Shown: positions 26,131-37,327 of the stretch, one piece after another | Layout: every line of letters starts with the position of its first letter | Numbering within the stretch: the first letter of the stretch is position 1 | NCBI GenBank assembly: GCA_950022655.1 | Contig: OX465581.1 | Location: 106,003,125 to 106,067,124, forward strand | DNA: 64,000 nt | DNA from: Alentia gelatinosa | Taxonomy: Eukaryota; Annelida; Polychaeta; Phyllodocida; Polynoidae | Direction of reading: 5' to 3' | Notes under the pieces: model-generated | The model's database searches: none | Told to the model about the DNA's origin: nothing | What the model saw: the letters and a program-made list of their open reading frames with translations, nothing else | Position numbers and translations under genes: made by a program

Positions 26131-26511
26131 CCAAATAAATAGTTGTCCACAGAAATGAGTAACAGCAGCTGTAAGATTGCTAATAGATGGGTAACAGCAT
26201 GGTCTATTTTATGAATGGTTCTCGAGGGATAATTAACAGGGATTCCGATGATGTACACGCAGTGAATGTAGCCAACACTTGCGTGGAGGCAGTTGTTGTA
26301 GCGAGTACTATGGTGAAAGCATTTGATGTGTGAGTGTGGTGGCAGATGAGTACAGGATGAGGTTATCCAGCGGGTGAATGAAAGCAGGGATAAGAAACCT
26401 GGTGAGGATATATGTCTCTGATTTAGGAGATGCAGGGTACGAGTCATGAGGTGAGGCTGATGGGTTGAGCAGAACATGGAGTGGTAAATGTGTTGTGTAG
26501 TGAGGGCAATT

Positions 26512-26560
26512 TGGGGTGGGGGATGAGCGGGTGGGGTGGGGGACAAGCGGGTGGGGTGAG
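26512..26560. repeat. 21-bp G-rich tandem duplication
   Basis: GGGGTGGGGGA followed by AGCGGGT occurs twice in tandem with a third partial unit. Confidence 0.6.
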
Positions 26561-27855
26561 TGTCGGTGTGCCGGTGGAGGAGGCGGGATGGCGGCGATGT
26601 GTGGCGGGCCAGCAGACGTGATTCTATGCCGATGAGTAACACAATCCGGCATCGATGCATAGCGACACACACAGGGAAACAGTCGCGCCGAAAAAAGGTT
26701 CTTCCTGGGGTCTCTCCTCACGGGACGAGATCACGCACCTCCCGGCAGACTCCGCCCTCTTCCCGCCTAGTTCCCCTCCCATAGACGCTCCATTGTGTAT
26801 ACACTCATGGGAAATAATGTCGGGGTAGGATCATCAGCCTGTTAATGCTATAGCAATTGCCTGAACGTCCTGTCAGTAATGTCTAGAAACGTTTCAAGCG
26901 AGGGGAAAAAAGAGAATAAATTGCACCTTGTGATCAGGGAAAGAGAAGTAGTGGAGTCAAATATGTTTAAAACGGACTTGTGTTACTTTTAATCTGAAGA
27001 AATGCCATAATTTATACATAACCGTTCTTCAGGGAACCAGCATTTAAGAGACACTCAATGACGTTAAGACGAACGGGAACATTTATGCTTCTGAACAACA
27101 TGTAAACAATGTGCGTGCAGGGAGTAGAGGGTGAAAAATCGCCTGGGTCGCACTTGTCATTCCTAAATAGGACAGAGAGGATATGAAGTGTTCAACGAGA
27201 AGAACTCCAGGGACGGAGAACAGAACTCAAGCAGAATAATGCTGGGCAAGTCAAGGGTGTGTCAGTGACGAGCTATTTCTTGTTACCTCCAGGCGTTTTT
27301 CTTGAGTAAATTGTATTTGTGGAAATAGGGACAGCGCTTCATGTGGAACGTAACCCGTGTAAGGCGAGATGGGAATGGGTCTAGCATGATGGTATTGTTT
27401 CTTCACGCCTCATTAGTCGCGTGTGGGTGTGTTGGGGAATGTATCCATGGCCTTGTCAGTAGTCTGGGCTCTAGTTGGGGTTTATAATGGCGGTGTAAAA
27501 TCTTTAACAAGCATAGGATTCATAAGGATATTTGGTAGTGGTCTTTAATCTCCCAGGAGACTGCAGTGTGGGAGGGCTGTTTGATAGTTGCAGATAAAAT
27601 CTAGTAGGAAAATGGAGTTTGGAAGGGCCATACTTATACCGTCCTCAGTCCCTATGCCTTACCCACTTCTGCTGCCACCATACCACACACACTGCCCTTA
27701 CCCCTTCCCCTCCACTTCTCATGGCCTAGCTTTCTGAACCTGCTAGGGCTAGCTTACACATTGTAATTCATTTCATCCTGATGATGCAGTGAATGCTTAA
27801 AATCAAAGACTTGAGCAAGTCTAGACTATACTCTACAGAGAGCAGGGTGTGTGAG
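26561..27855. other. Intergenic DNA, no gene recognised
   Basis: GC-rich at the left edge (26570-26780), then ordinary intergenic sequence. Confidence 0.45.
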
Positions 27856-27857
27856 TG

Positions 27858-28030
27858 GTGTAGAATCTACCAGAAGTATGGAGTGTAATGGGAGTATGTA
27901 GCTTGGCAGGTGTGTCGAATCTACCAGAATGTCGTGAGGAAGGGGATACGTACTAGTTTTGTAGAATCTACCAGAGGAAATAGGATTTAGGGTTCATGAT
28001 ACAGTTGCGGAATCTACCAATAGTATATAA
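27858..28030. repeat. Spaced repeat of GAATCTACCAGA words
   Basis: AGAATCTACCAGAA-like words occur at about 27862, 27917, 27963 and 28011, roughly 45-55 bases apart, with poorly conserved sequence between them. It looks like an old minisatellite. Confidence 0.55.
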
Positions 28031-28079
28031 TGGGGTAGTTATAGGAAGGGGTGGCGTGTAGGCGGGGTGTGGGAGAAGG

Positions 28080-28345
28080 GGTAGATGTAGCGTGCATGGG
28101 AACCCGCGTGCGACGACCAACCGCCACGTCAGTGACGTGTCGTCGTCATAATCAACGGGAAATGACTTTGATAGCTGATTAGATTGGCGTGACGTGCGCC
28201 AAGCGGCCGTAATTAGACGTCTCGGGATTGGAGGCCTGATGGACGCATGCGCATTGGAGACGGAGACAACATCGTGCGTGTTGGGTTGAAGGAAAGGATC
28301 GAGCTGTGCCGTGGTGATGTGCATGCAGAGCATGTTCTCTGCTTG
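28080..28345. promoter_or_regulatory. GC-rich islet with CRE-like and E2F-like palindromes
   Basis: CACGTCAGTGACGTG at 28125-28139 is a perfect interrupted palindrome with two TGACGT/ACGTCA cores. TTGGCG at 28194-28199 and CGCCAA at 28207-28212 form a second palindrome around TGACGTG. CGTAATTAG follows. Three symmetrical motifs within 90 bases suggest a regulatory element. No coding domain is seen. Confidence 0.35.
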
Positions 28346-28899
28346 TGTGGGAGCAGTAGACGGGTGGACCGACTCTTGAGGAAATAGTCAGCAGAGTAAT
28401 GTCTGTATTCAAATGCCTTTATAGAAAACAATATCACAACATCCAGTTTTTATTAAAGGGTATGTAATTCATAATCTTAGCATGGCAGCATAATGTTAAG
28501 TAACAAAACGGGTATAATCAATGTAATTGATGGAGAAAAAAAAGTCCAGGTGACTGCGTATTGTATGCTTATAAATGCCAGTGACGTAAATCTGTTTTAA
28601 ATCAAGGCAGTTTATATTACAGTACCGTTGTCTGATTAATTTTTGAAAAGATTGGGTGGGCTGGACTGACAAAAGACAGGATATGGGGGTTCTGGTTGGA
28701 ATAACTAGAGAATGGCTTAGAATGATTAGCTAGGTACGACTCAGTACAGATGAAATGGAATATGATTGTTCATGCTAGATTCAGGAAGTATCAGGTATGG
28801 TTGGTCAGCCTAGAGTGAGTGCGGATTGCATATTGTGATTGACGAGGCTGTACTGAGTATCATGGTGAGCGAGGTAAAACTGGCGAGTCTGGCTCGTGA

Positions 28900-29425
28900 C
28901 CGACCCGGGAGCTGCTCATGCTTTGTGGATTACCAGCGGCTGGGAGTCAGACTGTGAGCGAAGGTTGCGGACGGCTGGGGTTGGGGGCAAAAGATGGCGC
29001 CCTGCAGTCTACAGACAGTCATCCCGCCACCCGCTCCCTCCACCTATTTAGTGAACAGCCACGTTCCTCCATTTCACGCATGTTCTCGCCGAACGCGGCG
29101 CCACCGTCTCACCGTCCCGCCTCATCCCCCGCCCAGCTGATTGCCCCGCCAGCATGGCGGTCCTCACTTATGCGGGCGCACGCCGGAAGTTTGCCGCTGG
29201 TGCCACCTGGCGGCGCCTGGTGTTTATGAAGAGTGACCGGACGCGGGGCGCCCCCGGTTTGACGAGGAGGCGCTGGGCGGGCGTGGCGCCGGCGCCGGCG
29301 GTCAGGTGGAGACGAGACGGCCGGGTCTGCTGTAACACTGTACCAGGGCGGCGACGCTGCCCCTGACCGCCCATACATTACACGCCCGAGCCAACGTCAC
29401 TAACCCGACACGGGCCGTCCCACCT
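28900..29425. promoter_or_regulatory. CpG island with ATGGCG motifs
   Basis: Strong CpG enrichment, peaking at 29080-29370. AAGATGGCGCC (about 28992) and CAGCATGGCGG (about 29151) resemble YY1-type sites. GGCGCCGGCGCCGG lies near 29285. Frames on both strands are unlike known proteins. Candidate promoter of an unseen transcript, or a silencer/enhancer. Confidence 0.4.
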
Positions 29426-29994
29426 TGCCCATTGCCACTCGCTCACCAATTGCTCGCTATCTTGACTCACTTGAATCTACTGCCCCTTTGCTCATGTGCG
29501 TCATTTAAACGCACTCATTTCAGTGGCCTGTTGGATCCTATAATGACTACATGGTCGAGAGCGAAAGTCAATTTGAATACAATAATGTCAATTATCCAGT
29601 TATTTTCTGTCTTTATTGTGGGGTATAATTTTCATCATATTCAAGACGAGCAATGGAGCTCAGTAATAAAAAATGCCCGGCTTTCTTTTATTAATCTCGT
29701 CATTATCTCTGATGTATCACATATGTATGTTTATGCATTCTTCTATCATATGCCGTTACGGCTTGATGGAGTTATTTGTATTCTAGGATATGGCCTTACG
29801 AATAGGTGGGTAGCTGTGCATGTCTCTATTATCGTCACCTTGACAGATGACCCGATTCCTCAAGTCACACATCACTACCGTTATAACCGTGGTTGTGTTA
29901 AGACTTGACATGCCAGAGAAATGATGACAGATCATCTGTATGCACAACTACACACTCACTGGGTGGGACTACAGTGCCGTCAGCATATGATGCA

Positions 29995-29998
<4 letters not shown>

Positions 29999-30062
<64 letters not shown>
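29999..30062. repeat. TA dinucleotide array
   Basis: About 32 uninterrupted TA units. Confidence 0.98.
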
Positions 30063-30064
<2 letters not shown>

Positions 30065-30079
30065 GTACCACCTCCAGCA

Positions 30080-30330
30080 ACTCCTACCGCACTGCCACCA
30101 AACACGAGGTCAAGAACTGCGTCCAATAGGGTTGTTGTTTTTGCCCGAGCCTGTAGATGTCGCTGCGGCGCCCTGGTGACGGTGTGCGTGGCACGTCCGC
30201 GTGCCGTGACATAATCAGCGTCGACCATGCCAGACGCATTTTTTTAGGGTGGGAGGGCGTGATACGGCATGATGTGGTGGCTGGCACCCGGCTCCCGATC
30301 AGCCCAAGCCGGGTCACAGCATTCTGACAC
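30080..30330. other. Short GC-rich islet
   Basis: A CpG-rich block between the TA array and the fold-back element. No gene is recognised. Confidence 0.3.
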
Positions 30331-30394
30331 CGCGTGCCCGGGGTTTAGTTAAATATAATCCCATGGTTTAGCTTCATATATAGATATATGCATA

Positions 30395-30686
30395 TTTATC
30401 CTACCTCTAATATAAAATCCCATAGGTTTAACATTGAGTTTCCGTAAGCCACGCTGACTGGGATACGAAGTTTTATATGCAACTAGTGGCATACAGAATT
30501 GTCATCATGTAATATTCAAAAATCGAGACGACGTGGTAGGATAAAATCAAAACCTGATTCGTTTTAATCGTGGCCACCGCATTCTTCTCCTGAAGTTTTG
30601 GCTCCGTACTTCACTCGGCTTCGTGAAGTCACTATGCAGTCGTGGCATACAGTGGCCAAGATAAAAACTCATCCAGTTTTACGATA
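30395..30686 (+). mobile_element. Composite fold-back/MITE family, copy A
   Basis: The head module is bounded by TTTATCCTACC (30395) and its inverted match GGTAGGATAAA (30536-30546) and contains CCATAGGTTTAACATTGAG. It is joined to a tail module made of an imperfect palindrome: GTTTTAATCGTGGCCACCGC faces CAGTGGCCAAGATAAA, with the tip ACTTCACTCGGCTTCGTG. It aligns over its whole length with the 57.5-kb copy. There is no coding capacity, so mobilisation would need an enzyme from elsewhere. Confidence 0.85.
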
Positions 30687-30691
30687 GTATG

Positions 30692-30738
30692 TATATATAT
30701 ATATATATATATATTTCTATATATAAAGATATATATAG

Positions 30739-30815
<77 letters not shown>
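30692..30815. repeat. Interrupted TA dinucleotide array
   Basis: Two TA runs (about 30692-30713 and 30741-30815) separated by TTTCTATATATAAAG-type sequence, directly abutting the end of fold-back copy A. Confidence 0.95.
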
Positions 30816-30819
<4 letters not shown>

Positions 30820-31105
30820 GTAGTGTGTACATACATGTATGCCACATACAGGAGGGACATACATGAGCCCTGGTCTGCGCCAAGTTCAGGGGACGTTTTC
30901 GTGTCATGTCACCAATGAAACCCACTGGGGAATAACAAAAGCAATCCGGTTGCTCCTTCAAATCATTATGTCTTAGGCGGATAAAGTTTGCTCCAGAGGA
31001 AGAGTGCCTGGTCGACGGAATCCATGGCGTGTACGTGTGGATCATATTCTGCACGTGAGAGCGAACGACCCTAGCCGTGCCGCGTATGATTCTTAGAAGG
31101 AGATC

Positions 31106-31390
31106 CACGAGATGAAAATAGCTTGGTCCGTACTCCACCGAGTTTGACTGCACAGTAATTCGCGAAGCGAAGCTGAGTGAATTACTCTGCGGTCAAACAA
31201 GGTGGAGTGCGGACCAAGTTATTTTCATCGAGTGGGTTTCTGATTTTATCTCACCTCGTATAACATTATTTATTGATCAAATGATTCACCCAATTAGCCA
31301 TTGAGTACTGGGTACACGAACTTTCACAGCCGTGGAGTACGAGTTCCTAATGTTAAGCCTATGGAGAAAAATACCGGGGTGAGATAAAAG
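31106..31390 (-). mobile_element. Composite fold-back/MITE family, copy B (reverse orientation)
   Basis: On the + strand a near-perfect palindrome (31106-31234) comes first. ATGAAAATAGCTTGGTCCG faces CGGACCAAGTTATTTTCAT, with a CTTCGC-type tip. It is followed by a module with ends TTTTATCTCACC (31244) and GGTGAGATAAAA (31378-31389) that includes CCTAATGTTAAGCCTATGG. Reading the minus strand restores the order head then palindrome seen in copies A and C. The sequence is diverged but the architecture is the same. Confidence 0.75.
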
Positions 31391-32400
31391 GAAAAAATCG
31401 TTCAACCCACAATGAATACACACAGCTCACACACGTTAAACACAGAATGCAGCATCGTCAACGAAGTCGGCAGCTGACTTTGACATTTTAGACACCCTCT
31501 GCGTGTCATCACGGTAGATGTTATGACGTGATGTTCTCGGCCAGTCCGGACATTCTCAGAATCACCATGCTCATCATGGACCCTGCCCTATCTTGGTTTA
31601 GTACTTCTCAACTTCTTTCTATTTTTAGTTTGACCTGTTTTTGTATCTATTTTCTTTTGGAAAAGTGAAGTTTTCATGACATGACACCAGTGATATATAT
31701 CAGTCTCAACCCGTCTGCCGAAATGCAGCATTACATGTTTGAGTCCTATGGAACAGAAGTCTGTCAGCCAAGCACATATATACACATAGTACTTTTTATA
31801 GTCAAGAAAGTAATACAAGATGAACCACTATGTTGTTCAATATATTGAGCTGACAAAACTAGTGAAAACCTTTATAGCTGTCGCTGTCCTTTGTTTGTTA
31901 TAGACATCTGTACTTGCCATGTCCGTGTTATAGGGCACCGACTCTGTGTTAAAAAGTGCCAGTGAGGGTAATTCATTTTGAGGAGATGACCTAAAGGTCT
32001 ACCAGCCTTGGGGGTAAAAGCTTGGACAGTTCGTATCACCTGGCCACCCTAGCAAGACCACCACGGTTGGCCATTATGTACCTACTCAGATGAGCTATCT
32101 TAGGAAATCCATACAGTGAGCAACCATGTTGTGCCTGCGTTGGCGGTTTTGGGAGGAGAGACAGGCAATCAGTGAGTGTAAGAAACCAATCAACATGTAA
32201 TGGATATGGACAGTAATCAGGGGGAACGTGGGATTCTAATACAGATTCAGTATAAGATATAATTTTGTCAAACGGCATGTAAGCAAAAGTAGAAACCACA
32301 TGTAATTATAGCAAGTCATCAATTTCCTCCTGTATGTAGGAAAAAATGTCTTCTTATATAGGTTAATGATTAAATGGACCCTTCTTCAGACTACATCGAT
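31391..32400. other. AT-rich intergenic DNA
   Basis: No gene was recognised. Confidence 0.5.
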
Positions 32401-32439
32401 ACAGTATGCACATGTGAAGTTCTGCAGTTCCATCAGCAA

Positions 32440-32840
32440 CCGTTCACCATCGAACCGCCCCGTTCAGAGTAGTAATAACGGCCCCCTGGTTTGTGCGGGT
32501 ACGGTGCATAACAGGTAGGGTAGAGTACCGGGAGGCTGGGCTCACTGTTCACAGGCGGGCATTGACTTGTTCTCGCTGCCATCGGGAGGTGATGACTGGC
32601 CCACGGCCGGCGGCTATTGGCGCACTCACATGGGTGAGGCGCTTCTGTGGCCCGCCCCGTATATCGGTACCTTGTTGTGATGGCACACAAATAATGCAGT
32701 CTGCTTGCCCCGGGGCCAGGTGAGCGGGCATAGTTATATGGAGGGAAAGAAGTGGGGTGGGGTTGCCCACAGGGAGCAGGATGGGTGTGGTGGTGGGGCA
32801 GCTATAGTACCTATTACCACACCCAGCGGCCGTGAAAACT
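32440..32840. promoter_or_regulatory. GC-rich islet
   Basis: Moderate CpG density with short frames on both strands. No recognised domain. Candidate regulatory DNA. Confidence 0.25.
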
Positions 32841-32999
32841 CTATATCCTCCTTGTCAAGTGTTATAGAAGTTCTTATGATGTATCTATAAAATGCAATTA
32901 ATCGTTGAATGTATATGATAAAGATGTAGAGTCTACAAGTAAGTGGATTTTTAGATGAGGGAAAGTGTAAGTGAATTCTGAGGGAACGCTGGGTGATAT

Positions 33000-33620
33000 A
33001 TTGAAGGGCATACGTTGCCGCGCATCCGCATCACGTTCAGCACGCACATCGCGCCGCGTGCACGCTCACAGGGCCGGTCGCGCGGGTGGCTGGCATGTCT
33101 TTGATGGAGGACCGGCATGGAGCGCGGCGAGTTGTCAATCAGAGGACAACGCACCCATAAAAGTAAGGTCCCTGCAAGAGGGCACAGCATAGCTCAGGGG
33201 TTCTGCCTACAACTCCGTAAAAATGCGGGGTTGCAGCCAGCAAACAGGCCGAGCCTCATCGCCAGGCGCGATTGGTTTTAGGATAAAGGTTAAGGCTGGA
33301 GGCATGGGAGTTTTAGCAATGGGAGCAGCAGCAGCAGCAGCAGCAGTACCAGCGGCGGCACGATAAACATTGTTGGCCGGGAAGAATGGGGGTATCCTAT
33401 GTGGCCCCGGGCGCTGGGACGGCGAGCTGGTTCACCAGGGATGAAAGCGGTTGCAGTTGCAGCCGCAGGCAGTTACCATTGCCTGCTAGTTACTCCAGCA
33501 ACCGGTGTAGACATCGGTCCGGGGGGTAGTTAGCGCACCTTCAGTAGACGCCAGCGCCCACCCGCCCTCCTTCCCATCCCCACAGCGCCAGCCTCTCTCT
33601 ACTTCCCATGGCCCTAGGCG
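33000..33620. promoter_or_regulatory. CpG island with an AGC microsatellite
   Basis: CpG-dense at 33015-33130 and again at 33340-33560. An AGC triplet run of nearly eight units lies at 33324-33346. A tRNA-like TAGCTCAGGGGTT word is present near 33190, without a convincing B box. No coding domain was recognised. Confidence 0.35.
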
Positions 33621-33834
33621 ACGGCTCTCATATTAGCAATAATGCTTTGTTGTTTCGTTGGATGGGGAATGATTTGTAAAGATTCAAAGCCCCACCCCTA
33701 CCCCTGACTACACTCCCCCCTTCCCCTAAATCTCTCAGCCCAAATGCAGTGGCCGGCGGCCAGCAGGTGAGATCGGATGGATCCGGGGATGAGGATGGGT
33801 GAGGAGTGAAGGACATCCCGGAATTTATAACGTT

Positions 33835-34435
33835 CAGAGTGGGGCCTGGTTATTCCCGACCGTGCCAAAACGCCGCAGGGCGGGCGCGTTTCCTGTGCCT
33901 TCTCTTTGTAAACAGACGATGCTTCCTGTAAGCCTGAGGAGAGCGCTAATCATATGATATATTATGTGTTCGGGCGTGTACTTGATATTCAGTCTTCCTT
34001 TAATCGCTTATATGAGGCACCAAAGCCAGGTCCCTTTCTCTATGAGCTCATATCGCCTGATATCTCGTCGGCCAGACACTGCATTTATTATAATCCACCA
34101 CATCCCGCGCTCACGGTTCAATGCCCGGGAAATGAACCATTGCCATTGGGCCGGGATTAAAGACTTCCATTGCCCTCTACACTCCCATCCCCATTCCCCG
34201 CGCCACACACACACATCATTAAAGGCCCTGGGGTCCTCCGGACAAGTGCACAGTCCGACACAATGGCGACGCTGTGACCTGTCTGCATATTGGGTTGGCC
34301 CCGGGCGGGCAACCCTCACCCTTGACCGCCCGCGGGGGACGGGCCTGTAATTGCAGAGAGTCAATATTGGCGGCGGTGACTGGGACTAAGGCGGCGCCCG
34401 CCGGCCACCAACCGGGGTGATGGGAGCAGGAGGTA
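33835..34435. promoter_or_regulatory. CpG-rich island flanking a motif-rich block
   Basis: GC-rich ends (33840-33900 and 34290-34430) flank a less GC-rich middle. The middle contains TTTGTAAACAG (forkhead-like), GCGCTAATCATATGATATATTA, GCATTTATTATAATCC and GGGATTAAAG (bicoid/Otx-like). It resembles a developmental enhancer. Open frames across it have no known domain. Confidence 0.35.
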
Positions 34436-34439
34436 GCGG

Positions 34440-35910
34440 TGTTCTACCTGGATGCCACTATCTTCCCCATCTGCCTATAGGTGAAACAAGGGGGTCAGCT
34501 TGAGATGGCAATGGGAAAATAGGCTTCTGAGTCATCCCTGAGAAATATGTTTTATAGGTACCAGGACAACTTATCCAGCATTTTGCTGTATTTGAGAAGA
34601 ACTAAATAAATGTTGACACCAAGGAAACCTCTGATTATATTGGTAGAACGGAATATGGACCAATAATCTGAAGAAAGTTGTGATACTTAGTGCGTGCTAC
34701 TACTAAGCGAAATTAAGATTGCTTTTTCGGATCACATCTCAGTCGGTCATTACATGCAGGAGGGAATTATTTCTGACTGGCAGTAACTAAGACTTAGTGT
34801 CAGGTGAAGCAAGCAGTCAAGTATTTTGTGGTTTATGATCATACAAAATCAGTATCGATTTGGTCTTTAAAATGATACATTAAAACTTTCCTATATTGCC
34901 AAATAGCTTGTCACTAACAATACTTTAAGACGTAATGAAATATTAAAAACTAAGCATTCATTCTTGACAGTACCAACCAAGGCCTCATTTCAGGCAGTTT
35001 CATTTAAGGACCTACTGAATAATTGGTCACAAATCACTACCAGGTGCATCTCGAACCAAAGTCTCTTTTCAAGTAACGAGTACTACGGTCTCCATAGGAA
35101 GTAATAATCCAAGTTTATCCTTAGGCAGTGCGTGCTTTGGTCATGCTGCCGACTGAAGCCGCGCTAGTGATGTTTACAGAGTAACAACGTATGAATATGA
35201 GGAAGGACTGGATGAAACCTGCAGAGAAAATCGCCACCTCCCAAGAGGAGTATAACGGAAACTTCTATTTTATCCAGATAACGAGTGCTATAACTTCTAT
35301 TATTTGTTCTCTGTATAACAAGGTTGTAACAGAAAATGTATCCATAGAATGACACTGCCAATAGACTCATTTAAAAAGTGTCGACCCCTTCTTGGACGTA
35401 CAATGTATTTATATACTACTAAGGACTAGTGAACCGACCTATATTTCATTTTGTTAGAACGGGCTATCTGTATAAATATAAAACTCATGTCGAAATATAT
35501 AAAGACGTTCGATCAGACTAAGCTCATATTTACATACATTTAGAACAGAGAACATGGTTAAATCAGATTGTTTTATACATCTATAACCATCAGTCTACTG
35601 CCATTCGCAAGACAGTAGAAACACTTGACTACATATTGTGGAAACCGAAATCTCTATTTCTACTTCAGTGAGGGGAGCCACACATTAGATATTGACAGAT
35701 GACGTCATACTTTATGCATTATAAGAAAATGTCATACCAAGGCATTGAACATACGCCCCAGACAATGGAAATCATTAGTTCTTTACAGCACGTTGATGAA
35801 AGATTTGGTCTTATGAGCATTATGAACATTTTTTTCAGCACTCTGAAACAAGAGCTGTATCTAAGTTGTAGGGACGTGTGTTAATGTACAATATTAAGAA
35901 AGAAATTGAT
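34440..35910. other. AT-rich intergenic DNA
   Basis: No gene, RNA gene or repeat was recognised. Confidence 0.5.
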
Positions 35911-35914
35911 TAGT

Positions 35915-36860
35915 GTTTGGTCTGTGTCCCTGTCCACTGTCGAATTTGGAGGGCTCAGTAATATGAACATGGCGATAGCTGAGTGAATATTCAGAAGTGT
36001 CTCAAATGAGATTGTAAACGGGGACTCAGACCAAACATGAATATGTTTCTGTTTCTGATTTTATCTTTGCCTGGAAATATTTTTCTGTGTATCGCCCATT
36101 TAGTATGAGATACCATACTCGCAAGCCTGTTGAGTATATATATCAGGGATGCCAGTTTGTAGGATTTTGCCTACATGTAGGATTTTCATTTAAGTCTAAA
36201 AGAGATGAAAATTTCAAGAAATTGTATATATCTTGAGAACAATATTGACTTCAGGTTCCCTAAAATCTAAATCTTAGATAAACATGTTCTGTAATTTTTC
36301 AAAATTCTGAATTCAGCTACCCTCAGCACACTCAGGTAGAGGCCCTATTTATCCCATTGCTCCAACCTAGAGCTGTAGGATGGTAGGATTCCTGTAGGAA
36401 ATGCTCCTACGGACAAGGGCAAACTAAGATACTGACCTCTGATTGGCTTAAAATGTGTCATGTGAGAATAGAGTTATTAAAGCAATACAAAGTCTAAAAG
36501 AAAATATCAAAGGAATGCCTAATGAACTGATAAAGATATTTTGCAGAATATAAAACTACTAGTGTGTGATTATCTTTCTTAAATGATTTTCTTTGAAAAG
36601 AACCCCATTTAGTGCAGAACTACTCATATACCCACTCTCATAGCAGACATCTAGATGTCCTATAATAGCAGTCCATGCCCAAGGATCTGCTAGGAGAGTG
36701 ATTGGGATTCCCCATACACCATGTGCATTTTAGATGATACATAGACTGGCCTCAGTCCACATGTAGGATTTTTTCCTGACCCCAACTGGCATCCCTGATA
36801 TATATATATATGTGTTCCTAATGTTAAACCTATGGACGTTTATACCAGACTAAGATGAAT
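35915..36860 (-). mobile_element. Composite fold-back/MITE family, copy D, split by a hAT-like insertion
   Basis: A palindrome (35915-36036) has GTTTGGTCTGTGTCCC facing GGGACTCAGACCAAAC. The linker TTTCTGATTTTATC (36052-36065) is identical to the one in copy B. A head module with CCTAATGTTAAACCTATGG (about 36817-36835) and a degenerate right end follow. The head is interrupted at 36144-36797 by another element. The order matches copy B, so the copy lies on the minus strand. Confidence 0.65.
36144..36797. mobile_element. 654-bp non-autonomous hAT-like DNA transposon nested in a fold-back element
   Basis: The ends are CAGGGATGCCAGTT and its exact reverse complement. Just inside, both ends also share CCTACATGT/GGATTTT words in inverted orientation. 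ATATATAT flanks both sides, compatible with an 8-bp target duplication, though the TA-rich target makes this ambiguous. CAGGG-type ends with 8-bp duplications are typical of the hAT superfamily. The interior has no transposase-like frame. Confidence 0.7.
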
Positions 36861-37282
36861 ACTGAGATCCATGAGTCATTTTAGACAGTATTAATAGAAG
36901 TTCCTGAAGAGTATGATCAGAGGGACATCTTTACATAATGAAACTTTAAGACTAATGACAACTTAGGCTTTTCATAGGACACTCACCATCGATATTGCTA
37001 AATGGTTGGTAGAAGGTCTCTTAATTTGTTAATGGAAACATTGATTACTATATAGAGGGTTAGAACGGAAAATTATTTCTAAGTTACGGTTATCCTAATA
37101 TTTTTGATAGTTTAAATCAAGTGTTATTTTGGGTAATGATTTTCGGCGCTTTTGTGTGTTACATTGTATTTCCCATCTCTTCCTACCTTTACGTATCATT
37201 TGACCCCTAACCACCCACATATCCCTCAGGGGTAATCCCCATAGATGAATTATATAAGGCCGCACCCTTGAAGGAGAATTAC

Positions 37283-37284
<2 letters not shown>

Positions 37285-37325
<41 letters not shown>
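37285..37325. repeat. TA dinucleotide array
   Basis: About 20 uninterrupted units. Confidence 0.97.

Positions 37326-37327
<2 letters not shown>

Noticed and set aside
25980..26672. A 230-codon minus-strand frame
   Set aside because: It is low in complexity, rich in His/Pro/Thr and overlaps a tandem repeat. No known domain or promoter context was found, so it is kept only as a repeat observation.
27881..27898. AGAAGTATGGAG, identical to the 3' half of miR-1
   Set aside because: The seed half of miR-1 is absent and no hairpin is present. The word belongs to a degenerate repeat.
29921..30228. Tyr/Ile-repeat frames on both strands
   Set aside because: They are created by the TA dinucleotide array.
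33186..33245. Possible tRNA or tRNA-like SINE head
   Set aside because: The A-box-like TAGCTCAGGGGTT is present, but the expected B box reads GGGTTGCAGCC and the stems do not pair.
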